Shown here: in pieces, positions 24,681-37,920 of the stretch
Layout: every line of letters begins with the position of its first letter
Position numbering within the stretch: the first letter of the stretch is position 1
DNA from: Muscardinus avellanarius
Lineage: Eukaryota > Chordata > Mammalia > Rodentia > Gliridae
Reading direction: 5' to 3'
DNA: 64,000 bases
NCBI GenBank assembly: GCA_963383645.1
Contig: OY726560.1
Location: 152,668,546 to 152,732,545, forward strand
Translations under genes and position numbers: made by a program
The notes under the pieces: model-generated
The model's input: only the letters and a program-made list of their open reading frames with translations
Told to the model about the DNA's origin: nothing
Databases searched by the model: none

Positions 24681-25114
24681 AAGTGATGAGCCCAGAAGTC
24701 CAGGCTTCTAGTTTTTGTGGGCAGAAAATCTCAGATTGGCTTCTTCAAACATCATCCCATGGAAGCCTCCCTCGCTGGCTGCTAGGATGTCTTGGGGATG
24801 GAGCACAGGGCCCTGGTGCCACTGACAGTGACCGAGGCCTGCTTCAGCTGCAACTGGCCCCATCCACAAGAGAAACAGAGCTAAGTCTCCTAATGCATGC
24901 CCCTCTTCTCCTCCCTCCTCACCAGGCCTCCTACCGGGAGAATAACAGCATGAGGAAAGCTGTCTTGGACTGGAGACTGCCAGCCAGCCAAGTTCACAAA
25001 ATATGCTTCTCTGTACCTGTCAAATATCAAGAAAGTTTATTCCTTCCCCTCGAAAAGCAAACTTTAGGTATCAATTTCCCTGGCTCAGTGTTCCAGCTTT
25101 GCACTCCTATACGT

Positions 25115-25157
<43 letters not shown>
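25115..25157 (+). repeat. (GT)n microsatellite
   Basis: About 21 GT units. Confidence 0.95.
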
Positions 25158-25160
<3 letters not shown>

Positions 25161-28100
25161 GCATAAATATTGACAGTGGGCCCAAAATGCCTTTTCTTAG
25201 AAACAAAGGTACTATAAAATCTTTCATGTTATAAGCCAGACCTACTGAATTTCAAACTAAGTCGTCTTTCTGGAACATACTTGTTTCTACTAAATTGTTT
25301 CACAAGCAAACACAGCGCACGTAATACCAAACAGCACTGCCCCAGGAACAAGGGGTGCTTTCAGAGCGCGGCACCTCCGGCCCATCCTGCGCCAGCCTCG
25401 ACACCGACCCAGTCACTGAGCAACAGTGGCGGGGCCACTACAGAGCTGCAGGGTAGCCTGACTGCGGTGAGAGCACTGCTGAGCTCCAGTTATTAAGTTA
25501 TCCCGTTGCTATCTGGACTATTTTCACTAAAAGAAAAAAGAAACCGCTTGCAATGGTTTAATGTTATTGCATTTGCAAATTACAGCATCCCAAGTGTTAC
25601 CGCTGGCAGTCTTGAATTCATCTTTGCAAATTTTCTCACCTTCTATGAAACAGCCTCTTAACCATACCGCCTCCCCCCGCCCCCACCACCCCGGCCCTTT
25701 CTCACTTTGGGTACAAAAACTGCAAGCGGATCGCTCTGTAATAGAAACCTTACGCCGCCTTCCAAAACTTATTACAGCTGCTTTCAGTATAAAATGAAAC
25801 CTCAGAGAATGTTATTTAAAATGTTTTTAAAAAGTCAGTAGGCCTCATGCTCCGTCCCTGCACATCGGGCTTGATTTCCTTTGCAACCTTATTCTCTGCC
25901 CTTAAACAAGTTGGAGGACGAGGCCCGAAACACCTTGGAAAAGTTCCTGAGATGCCAGCTTCTGCCGGGCGCCAGGCCACTCCCTCCCGATGCCCACCAG
26001 ACACAGGCCCAGGAGAGCAGTGACCGCAAAGTGGACAGCAGCGCCTGGACTCCTGACCTAACGCCTCAAAGGCTGGGGTGCAGACTGAGCCCAGATGGCC
26101 ACGATGAAGCAGCCCAGGCAGTGGGCCACCCCGCGTGGCCGGCCCCGTGGGCACGTGGGAACAGGCTAAGGGGCAGAGACACGGTGGCCCTCCAACAGCC
26201 AACTTACTCCCCAGGATCTCTCAGGCCCCGGGCAAACCAAACCCCTTGAGTTTGCAACTTTCTGCAGCAAGCTGAAATCAAAAGGATTAGCCCATGAATT
26301 ATTTCTGGACGAGAGACGGAAGACCGGAGTTGCCTGAGCTCTTCTTCCATGCGATAACAGAATCACATCTTCCCCACCGGGGAGGGTTTACAATGTGCGG
26401 CACTGTTCTCCTACAGCATGTTTAACCTGCAGATATTATAGAAAACAGATTTCACCCTTCGCGAGGGGCAGTGAAATAAATCCACGGAAAACCCAAAGGC
26501 TGCCTGCCGGACAGCTCGCCTCGGATTCCTGACTGCAGTTTTAACGTAGGTTGAGTCTGAGCTCGGCAGGCAAGCTGCAAACAGACAAGACCTGGACCTG
26601 ACTCAGGATGAGAGGGCCTTTAAAATAGTGCCGCGGAGGTCCCTGTATGAATTCCAAATTAAGATGCGCCAGAAAGCGGCCCACAGGGCGCAGCTCTTGC
26701 CCATGGGACAGCTGGCTGGTCTGCTGGAATGAGGTTCCACCAAGTAAATGTGTAGTAAACACAGACTGAAGGGCTTTTAAGAATGCATTCTCTCCCGCCT
26801 TTTCCCTCTCCCTCACACTTGCCCAGCTCCTTTTTTCAAGTGTCCACTTTGCTAAAGCAGAGAGTGTAGCTGCTGAGAGGTTGAATACCCAGACTGGCTC
26901 TCTCAGGCCCGCTCTGGAGCCGGGAGCCATAACCCAACTAGAGAGGCCGGAGGGAAACACAGCCTGCTTCATTCCAAGAGGTAATTACGGAGAGAGAGAG
27001 GGAGAAAGAGAAAGAAAATACCTGATTGACGAAGAATAAATCTTTGTTAATTGACCATTGAAACTTTATAACATGCCAGCCCTCCTCGGGACATAATAAC
27101 AGGTCTGCTCATAAGAGATCTACAACTTTTACTCTGACACAGCAAGGTCCATAAAATACATCCACGGGGCTGAGAGGCCTCATGTCTATGGGCTCGGTAA
27201 ACATACAGGCAGGGATCGGAAGGAGAACCAGGCTCTTAAATTACACCTATAAATTAATCATGCCCAGAGCCACTGCTTTCCCAGCACCCACCAGTCTCCT
27301 CATTTCTCCCCAAAAAGTTGGGCAGCACTTGCCACAAAGAACCAGTTCAAAGTTACTTTCTTTGGCAGCAAAACACCAGGAGACTTGAATCACCCAGCGT
27401 TCCCAGTGCTGATCCATCCGGAAGCGGCCAGTCTTCTGCTCCCCAGCGCCCATTCACTGAAGGAACATGGAAAACCTCGCCTGCTCTGTCTTTAAATTAA
27501 AATCAAAATTAATTACCCTTCCTCCAAAATGGCAGTTTCTCAGCAACTGCAGGGGGCTGAATAGGGAGAGAACATTCTGCTACTTAGGAGTGAAAACAAC
27601 TGAGTATTTTTTTCTGAAGCCAAGCCTAGCTTCCCCCACCCCTAAAGAATAGGCAGTGGTTGCTTTTGTTGCATAAAAATGCACTAAACCAGTTAGGTAG
27701 GGCACAGTTATTAGGAGGACGGGGCCAATCAGAACCCTCTGAAGTCCAAGGAGCCCAGGAACATGCTGAAGCCTCGTGCTCATTACAATTAGTGGAATGA
27801 GTCCACCGCCTCGTCAAGACTGCCCAGCGCGCCCGAGCCAGACAGGCTAAATCCAGCTGGGCTCTGAGTTGTGTTTTGTTTTCCCCTGGGATTTAAAAAT
27901 GATCAGCAGAAGAAGGTGACGCTGGGGCGGGGGAGGAGGACACTTTGGGAAGGAGCGGTACTGCCCATGGCCAGCGCTTCAGCTCCTCGTCTTCTGCACA
28001 GACGAGACGCCTGAGATGCTGGGTACCCTGAATGACATTTTTTAAAAAAAGAGAGAGAGAGATAAATCACATTTTCCGGGAAACTGGTCTGCTGCCCTTC

Positions 28101-28222
28101 CGTCTTCCAATTTTCCTCTCTCCCCTTTGCTGTCTGGTCACTCAACTGCCCATGCCTTCTGCCGGGATGCCTGCCTCTGGGAAGTGGTCAAGAATGGAGC
28201 TGGGGATCCAGGGGCCTCTCAA

Positions 28223-28252
28223 ACACACACACACGCATGCACACGCACGCAT

Positions 28253-28285
<33 letters not shown>

Positions 28286-28311
28286 TGCATGCATGCACGC
28301 ACGCACACACC
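28223..28311 (+). repeat. Compound (CA)n / CATG microsatellite
   Basis: CA repeats mixed with CATGCATGCATGCA and CACGCACGCA units. Purines and pyrimidines alternate throughout. Confidence 0.92.
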
Positions 28312-31204
28312 TTTTTTGCAGAGACAGCAGTTGGCGGGATAAGCTTGTTTGGGGAAAGATGAAGTGTCTACCCTCCAGCGCTAAAGTCACAAAGTGACTT
28401 TGGAGGCTGCACCGAGTGAAACGCTAGAAGCAAAAACACCACTAATTCCATTGTGCTTGCTCAACCTACTGAACCGTGTGGAGAGGCACAGGGAAGTGCT
28501 GGCAGGGGCTGGGGCTGGGGCTCTGCCTGGGAGACCCCAGCAGGCGGAGTCGAAGGGCCTTCCCTGGTTAATGTCACAGACTGCATGATCTGGCCATGGA
28601 ATGAATGGCTTCTACCTGCAGGGTGTTGATCTGGATCTTTTTGGAGGAAGAACCTGTGTCATTTATACCCCAAATGTCCAAATACCCTACGCCTTCAAAA
28701 AGTTGAGCTAGAACTGACAACTCTTTGGTGACCACAAAGTTGTATCAAATTTAGGTTTGAAAAAGCTTCTCCTTTTGTCGAAAGGAGAAATGGCTTTGGG
28801 ATAATGAGGAAGTTCTGGGGAGCGATGGTTGTATAATAATCCGAATGCACTGGCTGTCACTGAATCGTAAATTCAGAAATTGTTAAAATGGGAAATTTTA
28901 TGTCTTGCGTCCCTTGCCACAATTTCAAAAAGGGAGATGCGGCAAAGGTGACCACTGGAAGGCGTGAATAAGATAAAGTTCTAGGGTCACCAGAAACCTA
29001 CGTTAGTAGATACCTACGTGTATTTATTATGTCCACTTTACTAAATTGGAGTAACACAATTTAGTAAACTCACACATACTTGGGGAGGACACTGATGTAA
29101 GCTCAGACGTCAGGCCTCTGCAGGCTCCCTCTCGAGGAGCTGGGGTAAACACAGCTGAGAGCGACCCTGCTGGGCGGGACATCACAGAGCCCCAACACTT
29201 GCTTACTGGGAGCAACATCTTCCAGGAATGCGGGATTATCAGCTGGTGTCTGCATAGCTGGGTTCCTTTCATGGGAAGAGCATGCTGGGAAAGTTGTGTT
29301 TTTTTAATTGTTCCGGAATTAAATGGACCCTCTTGTTAGAAAGGCTGAACTCCAAATTAGAGTAGATTCCCCCAAATGATTTGCAAAGAAGCAAAAAAAG
29401 AACAAAAACAAACAAAATAAAACAAAACAAAACCCCCGAAACTGTCAGAGAAAACCCAGTCAAGTCAAAATGAAAATCTTGGGGTTTAAAATGTTTTGCA
29501 AATATCTATTAGAAAGAACCCAATTAGCCCACCTTTTACTATCTGCCCCATAAAAATATTCACAAAAAGTACCCAACAAATAGGTGTGGCCAAAGCCTAA
29601 CGCTGTAACACTTTTTGTATCTGGAAAACAAACGATGCACACAACCTGAATGTAATTAAGTGTGTTCTCTTAGAGTCATGATGGACTAACATCCCGGCCT
29701 CTAAGAACGAGGCTGATCCACACGGGGATGTCCAGGGTACAAATGTTGGTCACTTTCGTCAACTTTCACCATCTAATGAGCCTTTCTTCTGGAGGAAGTT
29801 CAGAAACATCTCTGCTAATCTCTTGGATGCCTTGTTTTGCTCCCTGGGGTGGATCAAGCAGAAGGAAAAGCTTTCAGCCCATCTGAATAAACAAGAAATG
29901 CCTTCCTTTGGCATGAACCACACTAGAGGTTGAACAATAAACCCTGTTTCTTTTCTTGGAGTCAAAACTCGGACATGGAAAATAACTGTGGTTCTAGAGA
30001 CTCCTTAGTACGGCATCACCTGAAGCGAGGCTTTAAAATTGTCCCCTGGATCACAAAAGGCTCAGATCCAAGCTCTGCCCCTCTGTTCAAGTCAGGTGGG
30101 ATGCCTCAGTCAGTCCCCAGCCCTGCCTCTCATGAACACTCAGTGATGATCTCACATACAGGTTTTATTTCTTTTGACCAAAATATGAACTTGAAAGGAC
30201 CACGTCTTTCACCACTCATTCACAGTCCAGAATATATACCAGACAAGTAAAATAAGAACTTCCTTTTCCAAATGAAGCCTAGCTTTCAAGAGACCCTGAT
30301 CCTTCCAGAGTAAAAGCCAGTGCCTGTCTTTCCAAAGACCACCATCTCCGTGTTATGCTAGGGAACATGGCTGGGGCACAGTCTGATCTGTATTGAGATG
30401 GACAAATTTCCTGTAGGCCTGGTTTAAGAGAAATAGTTGGAATCCATCAACATTTAGGAATCTCCATGTCCACTGACCACCTCCCCGTGACAATGTGAGT
30501 CTTCTGTCTTGTGAAATAAGAACTCGAAAAGTCCAAGGTCTGTGTCTCATCCCAGTGACTCATTCCAGGGACTGTGACCTGTAGGCTCAGTACAGTCATT
30601 GTGTACTCCATAGAGAGGATCCCTCATTACAATAAAGGCAGATGATAACCCCAGCTAGAAGGTTCTGGTCGACTTCCTCCCTCCAAACCAAGAGAATGAC
30701 ATTCTCCCTGCTTCTTCTCTCTCTTCCCAGAAGAAGAAAGAGACCGAGCTCCTCACAGCAACATCCACGTCCTCAGCCATCACTCCCCAAGCCCATCCTG
30801 CACTTGACCGCTAGGGAACCCCCTAGCGGGGCCAGTCTTCCAAACCAAGCCTTCTCTCTAAGTTGGGGGCACGTTCTTGTCACACCCTCCTTTCTCCATG
30901 AATGCAAACATAAACCAAACAGGAAAAAGGAGAACGTGCCTGTGGGCGACCTAAGGAAGAGAATCCATGAGACCACACCAGTCCAGTGGGTATATTTCGT
31001 AAGAAGGGAAGAGCACACCAGCAGACATTCACATCCTGATGCAAGTTGGCCTAGAACTTTCCAATGGGGGCCTTTCAGTTTATAAAGGCAGCAGCTGCCT
31101 AAGCTGTATGAATAGTGTGCTTAGAGAAGAACTGCAGACTTCCTGTGTCAGAAACTGAAATACATTAAGAACTGTAGAATAAAAAAAAAAACTTTCTTAA
31201 AACT

Positions 31205-31475
31205 GGTTTTCCATTGAGTACACCTTATCTGCAATGCTTGGAACCAGAAATGTTTCGGATTTTGGACTTTCTCGGATGTCAAAATATTTGCACAGGCCTT
31301 ACCAAGTTGAGTATCCCTAATCTAAAAAATTTAAAATTCGAAATATTCTGAAACTTTTAAAAGACTACCAATATGAAAATCTTTCATCTTGATTCAAATG
31401 AGTGAATTCTATGACTTTCAGAAAGTTTTGGACTGTGGATTCGGGATTGTCAGTTTAGGGGTGCTCAGTGTGGAC
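31205..31475. mobile_element. Tigger/MER44-like DNA transposon relic
   Basis: TTGAGTACACCTTATCTGCA and GGAACCAGAAATGTTTCGGA, then a second terminus GTTGAGTATCCCTAATCTAA, resemble the end of pogo-like Tigger relics (gttgagtatcccttatccaaaatgcttgg). TGGATTCGGGATTGTCAGTT near the other end resembles the opposite terminus. It looks internally rearranged. Confidence 0.6.
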
Positions 31476-32234
31476 TTCAATTGGGCACACAGAAGCCTTG
31501 CTAGGTTCTACACACTACTGCACACGGGGCTGCCATGGGCAGTGTACATGCTCATACTGCGCTCTGAGACAGCAGCTCTCTGCCCCATCCTCATCTGCAT
31601 CTCCAGAGATGGCAGAGAGACCCTCCACTTCCATAAAACTGTAAGACATTAACCTGACTGTACACTTCTACATCCTCTTTGCCCACACCATACCCTCAAT
31701 GCCAAAGATGAGACCAATTATTAGCCCTCGCTCCAGCCACCTCAGCCGGGCCTCCTGCCAGAATCGAAGCAATCAATAAAGCTTCCTTTCCTCAACTGGG
31801 GGCCAAAGGGCACCCGATGCCTGCAAAGAGCACATCAAAAATGCTGATATGGCCCAGGGCTGACACACCCCATCCACGCAGCACCCACCCACCACCGCCC
31901 GCTCGGGAGCTTCTTGGAAAGGGCCCCTGCTTGCTGGGAAAGTGCTTCTCTGCCAGTAGGTGCCTTCTGACCACCGGCCTTTGCTGCAGCATCCCTGCTG
32001 TGAAACCGGAAACGACAGGAGCTGCTCTGTTGCGATCAAACAGTCACTGAACTGCTGACCACAGAGTTTTGGCCTCTCTGTCCTGGATGAGGGGCAAAGA
32101 CTCCTTCAATCAGGGTCAGCAGTGTGCTGTGACCTAGAGACTGGCAGTATGGAGAAGGGGTTTAGGACTGACTAACACGAGAAACAGTCTCCCAGTGCTG
32201 TTATTTATAGCAATGTCCTTAATACCCCCATCCT

Positions 32235-32350
32235 TCCATGGTGCTATATGGAAAAGTGTTAATCGCCCGCCACTGTACAGCTGGGGGAACCGAGTCTCAG
32301 AGGTGAGGTGCCATGACTGTGTACAGTCATAAAACCAGAGAAGGACAGAA
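32235..32350 (+). mobile_element. MIR fragment
   Basis: CAGCTGGGGGAACCGAGTCT then CATAAAACCAGAGAAGGACA and AGTGGGATTTCCATC follow the MIR core order. Confidence 0.6.
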
Positions 32351-32861
32351 GTGGGATTTCCATCCGAACCGTCAAAGGCGCCACTTGCCAAGGAGAGCCC
32401 GGTGTGCTGACTGTGGCAACCATGGTTTGGAGAGAGGGCAGAGATGGCCGTGGAGCCACAGAAGCAGCAGCAGCTGGTACCTGCTCCCCAGTCCTGGCTC
32501 TGGTGCCATGACTCCGTGGGCCCTCTGGCCATTCGCTCGCCTAGCACAAGGCAGCCCGCTATCGGATTTCAGAGGAGGGGCTTTCTGCCACCCTCTGGCT
32601 AGGTTTCACAGCTCCAGCGCTGGCGTGCAGAAAATGCCAAGTCTTAACCTAGCAAGAGAGCGCAAATAGTCTGTTGGTGGCACGATCACAAATACAGAAC
32701 AATCAACTGAGGCCTGGCTGGGGCAGGGAGAGGGGGAGGCTCCTGGTCAGATGCCCATGGGGCTCCAGAGGGCTGAGACCTGGCAGAGCACAAAACAAAC
32801 ACACACAGCACAGTTTAGCATGAAGGTCAGGTGCTCCACGCATTGAAAATTTCAGATCATA

Positions 32862-32985
32862 GTGAGGCTCTTTGCAACTCAGTGAGATGCTGTTTCAAAA
32901 TAAAGAATAAAAAATCGGGCTGGGGGTGTAGCTCGGAGGTAGAATGCCCCTGGGTTGCATCCCCAGTGCCACCACACACAAAAAA
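32862..32985 (+). mobile_element. 5'-truncated SINE with diverged target duplication
   Basis: Only the end of the B1-type arm and the ID arm (GGGGGTGTAGCTCGGAGGTA) are present. TTTCAGATCATAGT before and ATTCAGGTCACAGT after look like a diverged duplication. Confidence 0.75.
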
Positions 32986-34192
32986 ATTCAGGTCACAGTA
33001 CTGGGTAGCTTTGATGCTTCCACCGGGCTGGTCCTCATCACATGGAAGAAGAAAAAAATCCTTCCCAGAGGTCACGGCATGATGTAAATAGGGCTGAGAT
33101 GTGGCCTTCCTCAGAGGAAGTGGGCAGGGACCATCCTATCATGGACGGCTTCGGTAATAACATCTCCGGTTACTTAATTAATTAAGCCACCCTTTCGTCA
33201 CTGACTTATACTACTCAGTTTCAAATTCACAAAGCGGGTCCCAAATTCACTCTCCCAAAGTGGTTCCAGGCCTCCCAGTCTTCTGCCCCTTTGCCTCTGC
33301 ATGGTGGTGTGGTCATCACACCGGCACCTTTGTCTTCCTGGGACAGAGGATGCCCGGGGCCGTCAACAATTTGTGCAACTTCTCCTTCTCCCACTGGGGA
33401 CCTGCTGCCAAAAGCTCGAAGCCAGGTGTCAACTCCACCGCTCAGCTTATCAGACCAGTGCTCCTGAGCACACCTGAGGGAGCGTCGGCCAGGATGGATT
33501 CCTGCATGCTTTGGGGCTGTGTCCCATCACGTCTGAGGCTGGGCTACAGGGTACGGAGAGAGAGTCGACGGTGCCATTCTGCTCTGCCACCGGGCAAGTT
33601 GGGGCCGGCACTGAAACCAGAGTGATCCCCACCCAGCCAGAGTGAGGTGCAGCCCCGGGGGATGCCAGCCATCGCCACGCAGGGCTGCTGCTCACAGCCT
33701 CCGCTCTCGGCAGGGGTGTGAGTCTCTGGAAAGTTAAAGTCTTACTCTGTCCAGGGAGGTGAAGACATGGCTGGCCTCTGCAGAGCCAAAGGCACCGATT
33801 CCACCTCCACTGTGCTCTGGTCCCCCAAAACACCAAAACCAGGTGCCAACTCGCAGTCATCTGGTGGGGTCTTGGGGAATGCAGGACTGGAAGGCCCCGC
33901 AGGAGGAAAAGGGTCCTAATTCCAAGCCAAAGGGGCTTCGTGAGGAAGAGCAGCCAGGCTTTGGAATCCTTTCACCTCTTTCTCTCACGTTCTTTTTCCT
34001 TTTTTTTCTTTTTCTTTTTCTTTCTTTCTTTTTTTTCAGCAAAGAGTTGAATGCTGGGTGTGGTAGCAGCAGCTCCCTCTCAGGTTCCTGTTGGCCTACG
34101 CCACAGTGACCATGATGCAAAGGAGTCGGCGTGTGGGTACAGGAGACTGGCCTAGGAGTCTGGAACACCCAACTAAGACCTGACTCTGATGG

Positions 34193-34194
<2 letters not shown>

Positions 34195-34225
<31 letters not shown>

Positions 34226-34411
34226 GGGGACTGAATCCAGGGCCATTCTACCTTTGAGGTATACCCCCAGCCCTACTTTTTAAATTTTTTGAAATAGAAT
34301 CTTGCTAAGTTGTGAGGGCCTCCTAAATTTCTGAGATTGCCCTCAACCCTGCAATCCTTCTGTCTCAGCCTCCCAAGTACTAGGATTACAGGCATGTATC
34401 ACCACACCCAA
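34195..34411 (-). mobile_element. Dimeric SINE, inverted, with long T-run
   Basis: A run of about 29 T (the A-tail complement) leads into GGGACTGAATCCAGGGCCAT and ends at ATCACCACACCCAACC. Confidence 0.85.
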
Positions 34412-34839
34412 CCTGCTCCGGTGCCTTCTAAGTGCTTGCAGGAACCCCTTACCCTCTGCACTGGATCGCCTCTCTGTGAAATGGGGTGAGGAGTGGAGGA
34501 GGGGGTCAAGAGGTCAACTCAATAAACTGCAAGCACCTGAACTCTATGATCTTGTTCTGCAAGTCCAACAACCAAAGCAGACCTGGGACGTCCCTGATGA
34601 CAGCTTTCATCAAAGGTAGAACTAGAAAAAGAGAATGTCAGCTGCTGGCCAGCTCTGTTGGTCCCAAAATGGCATTTGGTTTGTTGAATAAGACTTCTCA
34701 CTGAGGCAAATAAATCCTCCTAAAGATCCCTTCTAACCCTCAAGAAAACCCAGCTTTGAAAGGAGGAAACCAGTATTGGTGGCTGGCCACCTACGTGCCA
34801 ATGTAGCGCAGTCACCTGTTATCCCACCCAATGTCCTGC

Positions 34840-35277
34840 AAACCAGCGTTGTAGCTTAAACTGTTGTAGCTTAAACCCCAGGAAGAAATGTCCATACCTT
34901 ACCCCCCTGAAACCTATGGATGTGACCTTATTGAGAAAGAAGGTCTTTACAAACAGAAAGTTAAGGATATAGAAATTAGACCATCCCAGATTTAGGGTGG
35001 GCTCTGAATCCAATGGCAGGTGTCCTCAGAAAGACAGATTTGAGATACACAGAGAAGGCTTATGGGAAGGTGGAGGCAGAGGCTGGAGTGATAGTCTCAG
35101 CCAAGGAATGCAAGGGATTGCTGAGAGCCACGGGAAGCAGTGACAGAGGCATGAAACCAATCAACACCCTGACTCTATACTCACAGGCTCCAGAATTGAT
35201 AAGCAAATTCACACCTGCTGTGTCAAGCCAATCAGCCTCGGGTCACTTGTTATAGCAGCTCCTGGAAACTAATACAA
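34840..35277 (+). mobile_element. MLT1-type solitary LTR (ERVL-MaLR relic)
   Basis: CCTATGGATGTGACCTTATT, ATCCAATGGCAGGTGTCCTC, the GGAGGCAGAGGCTGGAGTGA region and the 3' end CTGGAAACTAATACAACC follow the layout of old mammalian MaLR LTRs. It is a solitary, non-coding copy with no internal retroviral genes. Confidence 0.7.
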
Positions 35278-35284
35278 CCATCAG

Positions 35285-35400
35285 AGAAATGAGGTATGGG
35301 ATCATCGTTCCAAATTTACTGACCAGAAAACTGAAGGAATCTCAGAAGAGCTAAGGAACTGTTCCAAGTCACCTGGTACCCAGGTATGTCCTCTGATGGA
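35285..35400 (+). mobile_element. MIR fragment
   Basis: TTACTGACCAGAAAACTGAA then GCTAAGGAACTGTTCCAAGT and CACCTGGTACC match the MIR core order with divergence. Confidence 0.55.
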
Positions 35401-37415
35401 CCCTTCCTACTCTTGTCCCAATACCTGGCGCTTTCTAACACACGTCAGTCTGAACTTCTTTACTGTCAAACACAGGGAAGTAGAAAAAACTAATGACTTC
35501 TCCTGCGTGTAGCTTCCTGGGGGCAGGGCCCCCACCAGATCCAGAGCTTCCACACCACCCACTCATGAGCCGCAGCAAAGCTGTAGCACCTCCTGCAGCC
35601 AGCTATTTGAGGGCGGCCTGTTTTTACTATTGCCACAATTACTGAGACGTGGAGCTTCGCACTAATTTTCCCTTGCAGTCAGTGGCTGAAAAGTAATGGT
35701 GTCGATTTTAATGAGGATCAGAGGATCAAGCGAGGCCCCAAAAAGGGCTCCCATAAACGCAAGCATTTCCCGCGCTCACAACAATGGCTTGCTGTTTAAT
35801 TCCAGAACACAAAAACGTCACTTAAATTACACGGCTTTTACATTAGCGTGCTTATGGGGATGCCTTTCCAAGGAAGAATTTCAATAAAAAGATCTCGCCC
35901 ATTTTGATGCTGGCTAATAAATATCTGAACCACAGAGCTATGTATCATAGCAACAAAAATAGAACCTGGGAGAATGTGAACGAGCACAGGACTTCCTCTT
36001 CACTGGGAAAGGGTTTCTGATTTACTGCGAAACAGAGAGGTGGCCGAGAGCCTGTTAGCATGTAGCAGTATATTAAATTTGGGCCTGTGGGCCACCAGAA
36101 ATTTGTTGCGCAGGCCCGATCTTTTTGTTTCCACTTACGGAGATGTTCAGAGTAACTGCCAGGCCCGTAAGTCTACATGAGACGCTTTAGCTGACTCAAT
36201 TCTTATTTTATTAGTGCTTCTCAAAGCAATTACTGGGGTTTCGAGCAGAGATGAGAGTATTTCACACCTCCATCTTTACTGAAAATGTCTTATACTCCAC
36301 TGACTTTTGGCTTCTATTTATAAAGGAGGTTCAAGGCTTGGGAAATTACTGGAGTTGAGCTTTAATGGATATTCCCAACCAGCATTGTGTCATTACTGGC
36401 CTGTGTTGAGCTGGGCAAGCTCTCAAGTCCGTGACATAATCAAGCCTCTCTCTGCATTGCCCCGTACACCCCGCGCTCCCTCTACATCACACCACTGAAT
36501 CATACGCTCTTTTCAAAAAGACTGATTGCCAGAGGATTAACATTAGACAGCACAATTCCATTATTCAGCAGCCCAATTCAAATCCCAACCCTACACTCTA
36601 AGAGAGATTTCAGGCCTTCTCAGGGCTGAGCTGCCAGAAAGCTGAAAGGGGAGGTGGGGCGAGGGGGTTCCAGAATGTTTTACATAACAACTCAATGTAA
36701 GACCGGCTGGAGGCAAGAGCCAGGGACAGGGCGGCTCGAACAGGACACCACAGTTCTTGGAACAGCCCCAACCATCTTAAGGAACAATCTGTAGACCTAG
36801 GCAAAGCTCTAATCCCCGAAGACCGCTGGAGCACAATTATTTTTTCCCACAATAAATTACTTAATTACGAAATTAGGCATTTAGAACTTTTAACCCAAAA
36901 TCTAACCTTCCTTAAATAAAAACAGTGCATGTCGAATTCAGTGTACACGAAGCCCAAGGTAAACTCCAGGCCACGTGCTCTCTGATCAATGGATTTGCAG
37001 CGCGTCGATGCAAACATGGATGATAACCGTTTGCTCTCGCATTTAAGTGTCACTTCTCTTTGGGTTTGTTTTGTAAAATATCTGAACACAGTAATTCTCA
37101 CTATAAAACATACCACGAATATCACTATGAGAAAGGGGGGTTTTAAGAGTCAATCTTTTATGAATAATCAATTCGCATTAATGCTTCTGAATAACTTAAA
37201 TGTTCAAATTAATATCCTTTTCACTGAATCACTGAATACCTACATGCAAATGGAAGTAAAGACCGTATCATGCTTTCGAACACACCAGACATCTTGGGAA
37301 TTAAATGCCGCTTAACTTGACAGAAAATCAGAATGACTTTCTGCTTAATTTTCAGTTAACCTAAACCTTCAGTTAACTAAATCTATGGTTAAACCGGTTT
37401 TTAAAAAGTTTTTTA

Positions 37416-37612
37416 GCCAGGAGCAGCGGCATGTGCCTGTAATCCCAGCACTTGGGAGGCTGACTACAAGCAGATCACAAGTTTGAGGACAGCAAAAGCA
37501 ATTCAGCAAGACCCTGTCTCAAAATAAAAAGGGCTGAGGTAGGGGCAGGGCTGGGGGAGGGAGGGTGTAACTCGGTGGTAGAGAACCCCTGGGTTCAATC
37601 TCCAATATCAAA
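37416..37612 (+). mobile_element. Dimeric B1-ID-type SINE
   Basis: It runs from GCCAGGAGCAGCGGCATGTG to GGGTTCAATCTCCAATATCA. The linker before the ID arm is G-rich (GGGGCAGGGCTGGGGGAGGG). Confidence 0.85.
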
Positions 37613-37692
37613 ATAAAGGGGGAGTGGTTTAATGACCCTTTGGGCAATTCAAATATCTGTGGACTCTCTCTCTCTTCCAAGAGTTAATGTAA

Positions 37693-37920
37693 GCTGGGCA
37701 TGATGGCACATGCCTGTAATCCCAGCACTTGGAAGGCTGACACAGGAAGATCTCATGTTGGAGTCTAGCCTCAGCAATTAAGAAGGCCCTGAGAAACTTA
37801 GTGAGGCCCTAAGTTTCAATATAAAAATTAAATAGGGCTGAGGGTGCACCTCAGAGGTAGAAGGCCCCTGGGTTCAATACCTAGTACGACGACTACTACT
37901 ACTATTACTCCTACTACTAC
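37693..37920 (+). mobile_element. Dimeric SINE with CTA-type tail
   Basis: It starts GCTGGGCATGATGGCACATG and ends GGGTTCAATACCTAGTACGA. In place of an A-tail there is a short CTA/CTACTA repeat (about 37887-37920). Confidence 0.82.

Noticed and set aside
26540..26972. 143-codon minus-strand reading in intron 6, same strand as FGFR2
   Set aside because: It has no similarity to any FGFR segment and no matching splice phases. A cryptic exon is not supported.
28223..28311. Regular short repeats that could suggest a CRISPR-like array
   Set aside because: It is a CA/CATG microsatellite in a mammalian intron, with no spacers.
33173..33184. TTAATTAATTAA palindrome
   Set aside because: Short AT-only palindromes arise often by chance in AT-rich introns, and no supporting context was seen.
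34840..35277. Possible retroviral genes near the LTR
   Set aside because: Only a solitary, decayed non-coding LTR is present, with no internal region.
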